Notes under the pieces: generated by a model
Seen by the model: only the letters and a program-made list of their open reading frames with translations
Told to the model about the DNA's origin: nothing
Databases searched by the model: none
Translations under genes and position numbers: made by a program
Shown here: in pieces, positions 24,125-31,729 of the stretch
Position numbering within the stretch: the first letter of the stretch is position 1
Layout of the letters: the number at the start of each line of letters is the position of its first letter
NCBI GenBank assembly: GCA_963613665.1
Contig: CAVEAL010000002.1
Coordinates: forward strand, 1 to 64,000
Direction: 5' to 3'
Origin: F23-B02 sp963613665
GTDB lineage: Bacteria > Bacillota > Clostridia > Oscillospirales > Oscillospiraceae
DNA: 64,000 nt

Positions 24125-25801
24125 TCAAGCGGTGCTTTTTTGTGAGACATCCTGTGCCGTATAATCGGCTTCCGTGTCCAGTCCAAGCTCGAACTGTGCG
24201 AAGCTCATGTTGAACTCGATGTGCAGGCGGTAATCGGAGTACACATCCACTCTCTTGATGATGTATCCTGCGATCATCTTCTTCACATCCATGTCGCTGC
24301 CATCGAACATCTCGGACCATTCCATGATGCGGCGGTAATCCGCCTTGATGGCTTCGATGCGCTGATTGCTTTTCTCGACTTCCTCATTGATTTCTGTCAG
24401 TTGAGCATTTGCATCCAGCATCCTGGTGCGGGCATTGTTGACCAGCTCCGACAGGATGTCCATCGGGAACGCGCTCTCGCCCTGCACGGCTTTGATGATC
24501 TCCAGCTTCAGGGATTCATATTCCTTGGTAGCCTTGGCGGACTCTGCTTTAGCGTCCGCAAGGCGCTTCTTGAGACTGACCATGGCACTGCGGTGGGTAC
24601 GGGAGATGATTTCGTTCTCCTCTACAGAGCGCATCCGGTCGAATATCTGATGAAGGATGTCGGTGACCATCTTGTCCAGAATATGCATGGTATAACCGGT
24701 CTGCCCATCGCAGTCACAGCGCTTGCGGGTTTTGTTGTAGCACACATAGCGGATGCGCTTACGGCCAACCTTTTCGCCAGCAGCGTTGATTCGAGTCGTC
24801 CCATTGGTGGTCAGCGTCAGACGCCCACCGCAGTGTCCGCAGAACACATTGCCGGATAGCAGGGATTGCCCCCTGGTGTTGCGGGGCATGGTTCGCAGCG
24901 CATTGCACTCATTGGCTCGTTCGGCCATGAGTTTCTGCGCCAGCTCGAAGTTCTCCGATGAGATGATCTGCAAATCAGGGAATACTTTAGACTGTGTACT
25001 GCCGCTCCGAAGCACGCCGGTGTACATGATGTTATGCAGAATGTGGCCAACGGTAGCTTCGTGCCAGTTCTTCCCGTCACAGGTCTTGATGCCCATCTCA
25101 GATAGGAAGTTGGCGATTTTAAATCTGCCGTAGCCGGAGCCGACGCACAGGTCGAACATCATGCGCACGACCTTTGCCTCGTCGGGATTGATCTCCAGCT
25201 TGAAGACCTCGTGCTTACGCTTGTTGTATGTGCCGCTGGGTACCAGGTCATAGCCGTAAGGAGCGGAACCACCACGGAAGCGGCCTTCCTGCACCATCTG
25301 CCCGAGGGCGGCCTTGGTACGCATGGAGGTTTTCTGACTCTCACCGTCTGCCTGCCAGAAGCGGATGTAGTTGGTGAGACGGTCGACGTGCGTGTCGATC
25401 CGCTGTTCGCCTTCGTTGACACTCCAGACCTGAATACCGTGATTGATGAGCCACTCGACTACGAAGGGCGTTTCTTCGGCTCGTCTGCCAATGCGGTCGA
25501 ACATGAACACCAGCAGGATATCGAATTTGCCCTGTTCGGCATATTCCTTGATGAGCTGGATCTTGTCTCGGTCATTGGCGCTGACCTTGAATCCCGACAC
25601 GCCGTTTTCCTGTTCCTCGTACACGATAGTCCAGCCCATCCGCTCTGCGAACTCACGGCAGGCTTTTCTCTGCACGGGGATGTCGGCCTGATTCTGGTCA
25701 TCGTGGTCGACCTGCTTGGTGGTGGAGACGCGGTACAGGCAGCACACTCTGTTATGGATGCTGAGTACATTTTGATAAGAACAACAAACTCTTTCAGCCA
25801 T
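24125..25801 (-). CDS. Large serine recombinase (resolvase/invertase type integrase)
   Basis: 558 residues, apparently intact. The N-terminal resolvase domain begins CCLYRVSTTKQ (about residue 20), holding the nucleophilic Ser of the YxRVSTxxQ motif. LLVFMFDRIGRRAEETPFVV (about 95-115) carries the conserved D-R-x-x-R. The Recombinase domain follows (about 190-290, GRFRGGSAPYGYDLVPSGTY, ...GYGRFKIANFLSEMGIKT). A zinc ribbon comes next (CGHCGGRL at about 338 and a later C-DCDG), then a coiled coil (about 410-500, KKRLADAKAESAKATKEYES) and a C-terminal domain. GAGGAAGG lies 8 bp upstream of the ATG. It is the only complete recombinase in the mosaic and could still be active. Confidence 0.93.
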   Translation of the reverse strand: MAERVCCSYQNVLSIHNRVCCLYRVSTTKQVDHDDQNQADIPVQRKACREFAERMGWTIVYEEQENGVSGFKVSANDRDKIQLIKEYAEQGKFDILLVFMFDRIGRRAEETPFVVEWLINHGIQVWSVNEGEQRIDTHVDRLTNYIRFWQADGESQKTSMRTKAALGQMVQEGRFRGGSAPYGYDLVPSGTYNKRKHEVFKLEINPDEAKVVRMMFDLCVGSGYGRFKIANFLSEMGIKTCDGKNWHEATVGHILHNIMYTGVLRSGSTQSKVFPDLQIISSENFELAQKLMAERANECNALRTMPRNTRGQSLLSGNVFCGHCGGRLTLTTNGTTRINAAGEKVGRKRIRYVCYNKTRKRCDCDGQTGYTMHILDKMVTDILHQIFDRMRSVEENEIISRTHRSAMVSLKKRLADAKAESAKATKEYESLKLEIIKAVQGESAFPMDILSELVNNARTRMLDANAQLTEINEEVEKSNQRIEAIKADYRRIMEWSEMFDGSDMDVKKMIAGYIIKRVDVYSDYRLHIEFNMSFAQFELGLDTEADYTAQDVSQKSTA

Positions 25802-25842
25802 AATGTATCCTTCCTCTCAATGAACGATTTAGAAATGTGAGA

Positions 25843-25857
25843 GGTTCAGATACACCT
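25843..25857 (+). repeat. 15-bp direct repeat, right copy (candidate att site)
   Basis: GGTTCAGATACACCT, identical to 18498-18512, just upstream of the serine recombinase gene. The two copies bracket 7.3 kb. Confidence 0.45.
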
Positions 25858-25983
25858 TTCCATGTATTCACTTTTCAAAGTACACGGCATTCCGCCACCT
25901 TGATTATCTCACATTTCAGGTTGAATAGCTATCAAAACCTTGAAATATAAACAACAAAGAAACGGCCTCCGATCCGGTAAAAT

Positions 25984-26035
25984 CGCGCTTGGGCAGCTCG
26001 GGTGGAAGCTTGGGTGGCACCACCTAAGCTGCACA
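25984..26035 (+). promoter_or_regulatory. T-box-like fragment in a gene-free stretch
   Basis: The interval 25858-26134 contains no gene. It holds AGCTTGGGTGG / CCACCTAAGCT, a hairpin whose top strand TGGGTGGCACCACC resembles the T-box antiterminator core GGGTGGnACCGCG with changes at its 3' side. No aminoacyl-tRNA synthetase or amino-acid gene follows on this strand. If real, it is a leftover leader. Confidence 0.25.
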
Positions 26036-26134
26036 TCTCTGATAAACTAAAATCTTGGTGGAGGATTTTTATCAAATCACACGGTTATGGAAAACAGGCC
26101 GCAGCGGTAAACTGCGGCCTGTCACCATGTTTAT

Positions 26135-26299
26135 TTAATTCCAGTTGTCTGTGTACTGCTGGCGCTCCAGATATTCCTTCGATTCTTGCTCATCGGCAGG
26201 CCGCACTCTCTTTTTGCCGCAATCTGGGCATTGGTCACATCCAGTTTCCGCTTCGAAGGTATAGTGGCAGGCGTCACAGGTATAGATTTCTTTGTTCAT
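26135..26299 (-). CDS. Small zinc-ribbon protein (54 aa) of the AlbA_2 operon
   Basis: 54 residues beginning MNKEIYTCDACHYTFEAETG, followed by CDQCPDCGKKRVRPADEQES and ending YTDNWN. Two CxxC pairs (Cys 8/11 and 24/27, with an extra Cys 21) indicate a rubredoxin-like zinc ribbon. The ATG overlaps the stop of the AlbA_2 ATPase gene by 4 bp, so it is translationally coupled as the third gene of that operon. A hairpin GGCCGCAGTTTAC...GCTGCGGCC just downstream (26098-26120) may terminate it. Confidence 0.7.
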   Translation of the reverse strand: MNKEIYTCDACHYTFEAETGCDQCPDCGKKRVRPADEQESKEYLERQQYTDNWN

Positions 26300-27690
26300 C
26301 GCGCTTCTCCTGTGGTATGACGGACTGCAATATATTTCTGATTCCGGCTATTGGGCTTATCAGGAACTGTCAACTGGAGTTCTCCTGCCTCCAACATCGG
26401 CTTCAGATATGCTTTCAGAAAATGTGCTTTGTTTTTCATCCCGCAGGCTTGCATCAACTGTTCGCGCGTCTGAGGGGCATTGAGGCACAGAGAAACAATC
26501 TTACTCTGAATATCTTTATCTGGAGTGTTGACTGGTATGGTAACTGGAGTGGTATCCGTTCCAGTTGCGTTGAAATTCTCGTCGGACCGATAGAAAACAA
26601 CTACGAATCCGGACTTCAAAACCTCAAACTTATATTTGCATCCAGCAGCGTCACAGGCGTCAGCAATACGCTTCAGCCCGGTACCAAAGCTCTCGACATT
26701 CTTGGAGTAATAAAGTGTCTGTGCAATCAGCGGATTTCTGCGGATAGGACGCTCTCGGCCAGAGATGAAATCCTCCGGCTCATAGCCTGCCGGGAAGGTA
26801 CCGGGATTATATATCTCAACACGGTCCTTGTATATGGAGACCTCGTTGTTCTGTCCGGTCCCGTATTCCTTATGGCAAAACGAATTGATCAGTGCCTCAC
26901 GGACAGCATCCACAGGGATTTCTGGAATTTCCTTGCGCTGCAAGGAACCGAACTCAACACGCCAACGAATGTTCTTGAAGATATATTTTTCAGCGCGATC
27001 CACAAGTTCGAAAATCGTTCCATGCTCACGCTGGATATCCAAAAATGTGAGCCGTTCTGTTCCGGCGAATACCGCCATTTGCAGGTCATTGTAGGGTGTC
27101 TCACCGAACAGGACCATGCCCGCGTTCAGCAGGTGGCTTCCCGCAGTCAAACTTAATTTACCCAGTACCGTATCCCTGTCGGAATAATCAAAGCTGATTC
27201 TGCCGAACTCCTGGCCGCGGTGGATATACTCTTTGAGAGAGTCCTCGTCCACCGAGCTTGTCAAGCATTCGGAAACTTTGCGCTCCCATACACCCTCGCT
27301 GCTCTGCCGTTCCATAATATAGTCGGTCAATTCCTGCTGGGACATTACCTTGTCTTCATCCGCAACACGGATTCTGGCTACATTATAGGCAAAGTAGGGT
27401 GTATTGTGCCCTTCAAAGCTGACATGGATACAATCCTTATCATCAATATGGACCACTGCGATTTCTGGGTAAATTCTCGGCTCGATGTGGTTTGCAATCT
27501 CCTGACTGATATCCCGTAGGGTCTTTTCGGAAATTTGCTGTCCAATAGGCGTCCCATCTGGTTTTATCCCGAAATAGAGTTTGCCTTTCTGATGTTTGTT
27601 CAGGATGGCAGCAATTGATACGACGCCTTCCTTCAGTTCTCCGGTAGTCTTTTTAAATTCTAAGGTTTCGGTTTCATGTCCGAGATTCAA
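26296..27690 (-). CDS. AlbA_2 (Schlafen-type) domain ATPase / RecG-like transcriptional regulator family
   Basis: 464 residues. N-terminal AlbA_2 domain (about 5-120): ETLEFKKTTGELKEGVVSIA, AILNKHQKGKLYFGIKPDG and IYPEIAVVHIDDKDCIHVSF. This is the divergent AAA_4/Schlafen fold that binds nucleic acid. The middle region (about 165-360) is the HATPase_c_4-like module with IPVDAVREALINSFCHKEY, VSIYKDRVEIYNPGTFPAG and SFGTGLKRIADACDAAG. The C-terminus (about 390-464) is a winged helix (APQTREQLMQACGMKNKAHF). Members are annotated as putative DNA-binding or RecG-like proteins, and AlbA_2 proteins recur in defence and regulatory loci of mobile elements. It overlaps both operon partners by 4 bp. Confidence 0.85.
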   Translation of the reverse strand: MNLGHETETLEFKKTTGELKEGVVSIAAILNKHQKGKLYFGIKPDGTPIGQQISEKTLRDISQEIANHIEPRIYPEIAVVHIDDKDCIHVSFEGHNTPYFAYNVARIRVADEDKVMSQQELTDYIMERQSSEGVWERKVSECLTSSVDEDSLKEYIHRGQEFGRISFDYSDRDTVLGKLSLTAGSHLLNAGMVLFGETPYNDLQMAVFAGTERLTFLDIQREHGTIFELVDRAEKYIFKNIRWRVEFGSLQRKEIPEIPVDAVREALINSFCHKEYGTGQNNEVSIYKDRVEIYNPGTFPAGYEPEDFISGRERPIRRNPLIAQTLYYSKNVESFGTGLKRIADACDAAGCKYKFEVLKSGFVVVFYRSDENFNATGTDTTPVTIPVNTPDKDIQSKIVSLCLNAPQTREQLMQACGMKNKAHFLKAYLKPMLEAGELQLTVPDKPNSRNQKYIAVRHTTGEAR

Positions 27691-27914
27691 TTTTGCTCAC
27701 CCCTCTCAGCACTTTTCGATGTGTCAAATGCAAAAGCGATATTCTTGGATTTACAGAAGTCCCGAATCACAAATAGGGTCATTTTATTCGGCTCGGTCCT
27801 TCCGTTCTCCCAGCGATTGACGGTCGCAACACTTATATTCAGCTGTTCTGCAAGTTCCTTCTGTGAAATGCGCAGTTCACTGCGAAGCTGAACAATAGAG
27901 TCTGCAAAAGTCAC
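27687..27914 (-). CDS. XRE-family helix-turn-helix regulator
   Basis: 75 residues. A single HTH_3 domain (about 10-65) reads LRSELRISQKELAEQLNISV then VNRWENGRTEPNK. No dimerisation domain is present. Its stop overlaps the start of the AlbA_2 gene by 4 bp, so it is the first gene of the three-gene operon and probably represses it. Confidence 0.9.
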   Translation of the reverse strand: MTFADSIVQLRSELRISQKELAEQLNISVATVNRWENGRTEPNKMTLFVIRDFCKSKNIAFAFDTSKSAERGEQN

Positions 27915-27994
27915 TGGTCATCACGCCCCTTTTGCATAGTATAACACATGATAAGCGTTTTTACAACGAAGAGAAGCATTTCCGAACCACTCTT

Positions 27995-28177
27995 TTATGC
28001 AGGTTGTTCCTCGCCGCACAGCCCATTCTTTCGGATATATGCGTCCAGCAGCGTGTTGCGCACCAGAGCAGAGAGGGTCGGATTGGCCTCCTGAGCAAAG
28101 CTGATCGTTACCTTATGCCCCTCAATGGTCATCTGGATCTGCCTGGTGTTTTTCTTCTCTGTGCTCTGATTTACCAT
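27995..28177 (-). CDS. Small ICE protein, possible TnpW/antitoxin-like
   Basis: 60 residues: a polar N-terminus, then RQIQMTIEGHKVTISFAQEA and LSALVRNTLLDAYIRKNGL. The beta-strand plus helix pattern fits small transposon-encoded TnpW-like or ribbon-helix type proteins. It overlaps the 3' end of the MazF gene by 56 bp and has its own SD (GAGGAAG). Position directly after a toxin gene would allow an antitoxin role, but the sequence does not prove it. Confidence 0.55.
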   Translation of the reverse strand: MVNQSTEKKNTRQIQMTIEGHKVTISFAQEANPTLSALVRNTLLDAYIRKNGLCGEEQPA

Positions 28178-28577
28178 AGTCGCTTCCTCGCTTCCTTTTA
28201 TTGTCAGGTAGTATATCCTTGATTCCCACGCTGATCTCCAAGGCGGTATTCACTTCCTGCATTTTGCCTTTTCCTACGGTCCCTGCATATCCAAGCAGGC
28301 GCTGCTTGTCTAATGTTCGGAGCTGCTCCAGCATGATCGTGGATTCATTGTGTAATCCGCATTGCCGCCCATTCAGGTTTACATGGGTCGGTAATCGGTG
28401 ATGCTTTATGCGGCTGGTGATCGCCGCCACGATGACCGTGGGACTATGACGATTGCCTATGTCATTCTGAATAATCAGCACCGGTCGGACACCTCCTTGC
28501 TCGGAGCCGCGTACCGGTTCAAGATCCGCATAGAATATGTCTCCGCGGTATGCGGAGTGGATATTGTCATTATCCAT
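28122..28577 (-). CDS. MazF/PemK-family endoribonuclease toxin
   Basis: About 151 residues from the ATG at 28577 (MDNDNIHSAYRGDIFYADLE); the open frame further upstream covers a hairpin and is not coding. MazF hallmarks are RGDIFYADLEPVRGSEQGGV (the beta1-beta2 RG-D pattern and QGG), RPVLIIQNDIGN, TVIVAAITSRIKH (the catalytic S/T region), and LEQLRTLDKQRLLGYAGTVG. The C-terminal ~25 residues are basic and acidic filler overlapping the next gene. No MazE-type gene lies immediately upstream. The preceding 100 bp contain a strong hairpin (28619-28655). Confidence 0.88.
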   Translation of the reverse strand: MDNDNIHSAYRGDIFYADLEPVRGSEQGGVRPVLIIQNDIGNRHSPTVIVAAITSRIKHHRLPTHVNLNGRQCGLHNESTIMLEQLRTLDKQRLLGYAGTVGKGKMQEVNTALEISVGIKDILPDNKRKRGSDYGKSEHREEKHQADPDDH

Positions 28578-28618
28578 AGTAGCTTCCGTTTTTCTCCTGC
28601 TACAAACTAAGTAAAGGA

Positions 28619-28655
28619 ATCCGCGCAGGCCATAGCGCACAGCTTTAGCCTGCGC
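28619..28655 (-). promoter_or_regulatory. Strong hairpin upstream of mazF
   Basis: CCGCGCAGGC / GCCTGCGCGG is a perfect 10-bp G+C-rich stem with a 17-nt loop, 41 bp before the mazF start codon. There is no T-run, so it is more likely an operator, leader structure or RNA-processing site than a terminator. Confidence 0.5.
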
Positions 28656-28679
28656 GGTATATATTTTCCTTTGCCTGTA

Positions 28680-29010
28680 CTTGACACTACTTCCCCAGGC
28701 GGGGCGGCAACTTGAACTGTGCTGGCGCACATCACGGGACTCTCACCCCTCCGAGGATCTCTCGAAGCTGCGTACAGGAGTATCATTGTGGGCTGACGGG
28801 ATCATGGCGGGAACAGCTTGCCAAAACTGTCTTGGCCTGAGTGGGTATCGCTCTGCACCTTATTTGGCCGTCCTTTGATGCGGAGATGCTCCGCACAGGT
28901 GGTCTTCGCGCACTCGGCCTGACGCTGGCTCCGTCAGCTAAAGTATTCAAGTTGCTGGATATGACCGCCTGAGACGGTGTTTATCAAGGTTCATAGCAGG
29001 GAGAAAAATT
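28680..29010 (-). ncRNA. Candidate structured noncoding RNA or leader between ICE genes
   Basis: About 330 bp without a plausible gene on either strand, rich in short G+C stems. Examples are GCTGACGG/CCGTCAGC (28919-28938), TGCGGAG/CTCCGCA (28878-28896) and GGGACTCTCACCCC (28737-28752). The last reads GGGGTGAGAGTCCC on the minus strand, a motif seen in several structured RNAs. The stretch is unusually free of in-frame coding signals and looks conserved in composition. I could not assign it to a known RNA family, and the strand is a guess based on the flanking operon. Confidence 0.35.
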
Positions 29011-29016
29011 ATCCCT

Positions 29017-29466
29017 TCACCTATCGCGGCGAAAACGGGGTTTTGCACACCCTGTTTCCACAAAAAATTTAAACATTTTTTCTTTTGCGGTCTGAATAGA
29101 CTTCCAAACCGCGTTCCGATATGCGCATTCTTCTTTCGCAATAAGGCGGACCGGCTTGCCCTCGACACAATACTTCCACAACCGCCTGCGCTGAGTCTCT
29201 GTAAGATGACTACTAAGACCTTGTCCGAGAAGTCGCACCAATGCAGCGCCTTCGTCAGCAGAAATCAGCTCCATGTACTCATCTTCAATAGAGTAAAAGC
29301 TGTCGATCTCCTCCACCTTGCAGTCGGCTTTGACCGCGTCGCCAATCTCCAGAGCCTCCAGCAGCTCCATGCAGTGTGCGTACTGGTCATGGGGGATGGG
29401 GAACGGGATAGTTGCCACGCCATATTCCGGGTGATGCGGATTGCCGAGCACCGCCTGTATCATCAT
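29017..29466 (-). CDS. ICE protein: ArdA-type N-terminal domain fused to sigma-like HTH
   Basis: 149 residues. The first ~75 residues (AVLGNPHHPEYGVATIPFPI then LLEALEIGDAVKADCKVEEI) match the short domain often annotated as antirestriction ArdA in clostridial ICEs. Residues ~95-145 (LTETQRRRLWKYCVEGKPVR, IAKEECAYRNAVWKSIQTAK) look like sigma-70 region 4 or a related helix-turn-helix. The combination suggests a regulator of element transfer genes rather than a plain antirestriction protein; this is inference. Its start overlaps the stop of the upstream gene by 4 bp. Confidence 0.6.
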   Translation of the reverse strand: MMIQAVLGNPHHPEYGVATIPFPIPHDQYAHCMELLEALEIGDAVKADCKVEEIDSFYSIEDEYMELISADEGAALVRLLGQGLSSHLTETQRRRLWKYCVEGKPVRLIAKEECAYRNAVWKSIQTAKEKMFKFFVETGCAKPRFRRDR

Positions 29467-30155
29467 GTCTTATCAGCTCCTTTTTCCAAATTCAAAATCG
29501 CATCTCCGTACTTGGCCATCAGCAGTGCGCCGGTGATCAGGTGGAACGCTTCATCTGTGACCAATTCCGGAGACGCAAGGTCTGCGAGAGTAATATTGCA
29601 GCAGCCGACCGCAATGGCCTTCGCCGCCTGGTAGACGCTGTAGAGTTCCGGCTCGATCCCTCCGAGACGGACGCTCTGAAAGTCAAAACCGTCGTTCCCG
29701 CATTTCCAGACCATCCTGCGCCAAAAGCTCTCGTATGCCGTGAGCAGTAGGAGGGCAGCTTTATTTCGGTCAGACAAACGCCAGCAGCGCTCTCGCCAGT
29801 GCGTCCATCTTCGCCGGTGAGCATCGGACAGAAAGAATTGAGGTTTTCTTTCTCTGAATTGCTGATGCATCCGTTTTCGGAGCTGCGGCCCCATAGAGAG
29901 TGCGAAGCAGTCCCGCACGAACTCATTCAGTTCCAGTACACCTGCTTCGATCCGTTCCTCCAGACAGGTGCATTCACACAAGCGGCACGGATGCTTTCGG
30001 ACATAGTTCTGGCAGTATTCGCACGCCACATCTTTGGGCGTGTAATGGAATGGGCTGCGGTACATCCCACCACCTCTGGGCTTTTGACCGGGCTGAGACA
30101 TCATCAACTGCTCCAACGCTTGCAGCGGCGTGTTTCGCATGAAATAGCGTGGCAT
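29463..30155 (-). CDS. Uncharacterised Cys-containing ICE protein
   Basis: 230 residues. An N-terminal cysteine cluster, CEYCQNYVRKHPCRLCECTC (about 45-65), suggests metal binding. The rest is helical and rich in Arg/Trp (RRRWTHWRERCWRL), ending with an Asp/Glu-containing helix (ELVTDEAFHLITGALLMAKY). I do not recognise a defined family. Its position, coupled to the ArdA/sigma-like gene and downstream of the DUF paralogue, places it in a typical ICE regulatory module. Confidence 0.6.
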   Translation of the reverse strand: MPRYFMRNTPLQALEQLMMSQPGQKPRGGGMYRSPFHYTPKDVACEYCQNYVRKHPCRLCECTCLEERIEAGVLELNEFVRDCFALSMGPQLRKRMHQQFRERKPQFFLSDAHRRRWTHWRERCWRLSDRNKAALLLLTAYESFWRRMVWKCGNDGFDFQSVRLGGIEPELYSVYQAAKAIAVGCCNITLADLASPELVTDEAFHLITGALLMAKYGDAILNLEKGADKT

Positions 30156-30179
30156 AAGTGAACTCCTCTCTAAAACGAA

Positions 30180-30216
30180 AAAAGGGGCCGGAATCTTATT
30201 GCTAAGACTCCGGCCC
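30180..30216 (-). terminator. Terminator of the 30230 gene
   Basis: GGGGCCGGAA...TCCGGCCC hairpin with TTTTTTTCG on the minus strand after it. It lies 14 bp past the stop codon. Confidence 0.7.
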
Positions 30217-30229
30217 TTACCGTTCGATA

Positions 30230-30922
30230 TTACATTGTCTGTTCCTGCGTCGGTTCCGCGTCCTGCTGCTGGATGCGCTCCATGATGTCAGGCAGGCACT
30301 CCTCGATCTGCTTCCGCACATCCTGAATCGTTTTTTCCTGATCGTATGACAGTTCAAAGCTGCCCTGCAGGGTGTCCGTACAGCAGCGGTAGATTTCGAT
30401 GAGTTGTTCCTCCCGAAAGACCTGTTGTTCTGGGATCAGTCCGGAACGAGTGGCGAAGTCACGCTTCGCTGCTTCGTAATTGCCGGACGAATATAATCCG
30501 GTGTAGTAATGACCATGACACACGCCTTTGCGGTCTAAGCTCCAGTCCCAGGTAACGAACTGGACGCCGTATTTGCTCTGGATACCGGCCAGCACGATGC
30601 CATTGAAATCTGCCAACACCTTGTAGCCATCCTCCAGACCATCAGCTTTCAAAAAGGGAGCCGTCTCCATCTGCCGCATATACTCCACTGTGGTCCTAAC
30701 GACCTCATACACCTTATCTTTGGCATCGAGCCGTTCCGGCTCGTCGATATCCTCATTTCGGTAGGTAATGCCGCCGTTCTCGGTCACCTCACACAGCGGT
30801 GCGCCGTCAAGCAGGACACGAAGCCCGCCAGTGTGAGTCCTATCCGTGTGAAATCCTTCTCGGGCAAGGACGATTGCTGCTTCTCTGAGGTAACGGCCCT
30901 TTTCTTCTGAGCTGATACTCAT
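30230..30922 (-). CDS. ICE accessory protein, intact paralogue of the broken gene at 18614
   Basis: 230 residues with no signal peptide or membrane segment. N-terminal SEEKGRYLREAAIVLAREGF, then LLDGAPLCEVTENGGITYRN, a central KADGLEDGYKVLADFNGIVL and FVTWDWSLDRKGVCHGHY, and a helical Gln/Glu-rich C-terminus (VRKQIEECLPDIMERIQQQD). The family is widespread in clostridial ICEs; its function is unknown. Compared with the copy at 18614 it is in the opposite orientation and uninterrupted, and gives the correct C-terminus and stop of the family. Confidence 0.75.
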   Translation of the reverse strand: MSISSEEKGRYLREAAIVLAREGFHTDRTHTGGLRVLLDGAPLCEVTENGGITYRNEDIDEPERLDAKDKVYEVVRTTVEYMRQMETAPFLKADGLEDGYKVLADFNGIVLAGIQSKYGVQFVTWDWSLDRKGVCHGHYYTGLYSSGNYEAAKRDFATRSGLIPEQQVFREEQLIEIYRCCTDTLQGSFELSYDQEKTIQDVRKQIEECLPDIMERIQQQDAEPTQEQTM

Positions 30923-30983
30923 ATAACTCCCCCCGTGTGTAAAAAAATAAGGCCAGAGCGATTATGCTCCGACCACAAATACA

Positions 30984-31299
30984 GGCGCTGCTACCAGCGC
31001 CCTTTTTGAAATGAAAAAGGGCGCCGCTCCATTGGTCTGTCAGGACCAACAAAACGACGCCCAAATCTTTGTGATTCTTTTTTGAGAAAAATACCGCTGC
31101 CAGCCGGAAAAATCACCGCTCAAAAAGGGCGCTGGCTGAATGCATCTGCACGAAAAGGGAAAACGCCCGGTTCGAATCGGGGCAGACGCTCTGAAACAGC
31201 GATTTGCATCTATGGTTTGAAAGAAGAAATCCGGGCCTGAAAAAGCCCGGAAACGGTATAGATGCGCCTGGCTTTTCGTCAGACGCATCTATACCGTTT
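30984..31299. repeat. Cluster of perfect inverted repeats at the element-tRNA boundary
   Basis: The gene-free 30923-31307 holds at least five dyads. GGCGCTG/CAGCGCC is at 30984-31001. An 11-bp stem GCGCCCTTTTT/AAAAAGGGCGC is at 30997-31024. TTGGTC/GACCAA is at 31032-31049, and CCGGGC/GCCCGG is at 31231-31250. A perfect 16-bp stem (AAACGGTATAGATGCG at 31251-31266 and its complement at 31284-31299) closes the set. Candidate roles are element ends, recombinase binding sites or a structured RNA. Confidence 0.6.
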
Positions 31300-31307
31300 A
31301 GTTAATA

Positions 31308-31382
31308 TGGAGGCGTCACCCGGATTTGAACCGGGGAATCGCGGATTTGCAGTCCGCTGCCTTACCACTTGGCTATGACGCC
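31308..31382 (-). tRNA. tRNA-Cys (anticodon GCA)
   Basis: Minus-strand cloverleaf: acceptor GGCGTCA, anticodon loop ACTGCAAA reading GCA, T-arm GGTTCAAATCC, encoded CCA. It lies nine bases beyond the 16-bp inverted repeat. Confidence 0.93.
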
Positions 31383-31388
31383 ATATAA

Positions 31389-31421
31389 GTTTGCAGGCTT
31401 TTTATAACGCAGCCTGCAAAC
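31389..31421. repeat. 11-bp inverted repeat between tRNA genes
   Basis: GTTTGCAGGCT / AGCCTGCAAAC with an 11-nt loop lies between tRNA-Gly and tRNA-Cys. It may be a processing signal or weak terminator. Confidence 0.5.
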
Positions 31422-31427
31422 GCTTTC

Positions 31428-31503
31428 TGGAGCGGGCAACGAGACTCGAACTCGCTACCTCCACCTTGGCAAGGTGGCGCTCTACCGGATGAGCTATGCC
31501 CGC
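31428..31503 (-). tRNA. tRNA-Gly (anticodon GCC)
   Basis: Minus-strand cloverleaf: acceptor GCGGGCA, anticodon loop CTTGCCAA reading GCC, T-arm GAGTTCGAGTCTC, encoded CCA. Confidence 0.93.
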
Positions 31504-31506
31504 AAA

Positions 31507-31582
<76 letters not shown>

Positions 31583-31596
31583 ATATGCTGATAAAA

Positions 31597-31673
31597 TGGT
31601 GGGAACAACTGGACTCGAACCAGTGACCCCCTGCTTGTAAGGCAGGTGCTCTAACCAGCTGAGCTATGCTCCC
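31597..31673 (-). tRNA. tRNA-Val (anticodon TAC)
   Basis: Minus-strand cloverleaf: acceptor GGGAGCA, anticodon loop CTTACAA reading TAC, T-arm GGTTCGAGTCC, encoded CCA. It is the first gene of the four-tRNA run. Confidence 0.93.
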
Positions 31674-31729
31674 TCATCAGCGGCTTGTTTATTATACTAA
31701 AGCTGACCCCAATTGTCAATAACAATTTT

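Noticed and set aside
24119..24143. Hairpin GCACCG/CGGTGC with a T-run at the end of the serine recombinase gene
   Set aside because: The T-run is on the + strand, where no gene runs into it, and the stem overlaps recombinase codons. It cannot be a terminator for that gene.
28680..28878. 65-codon + strand open frame
   Set aside because: No SD, no recognisable domain, and the stretch is built of stems; an RNA is more likely.
31040..31288. 82-codon minus-strand open frame beside the tRNA cluster
   Set aside because: It consists mainly of inverted-repeat DNA and lacks an SD and any family features.
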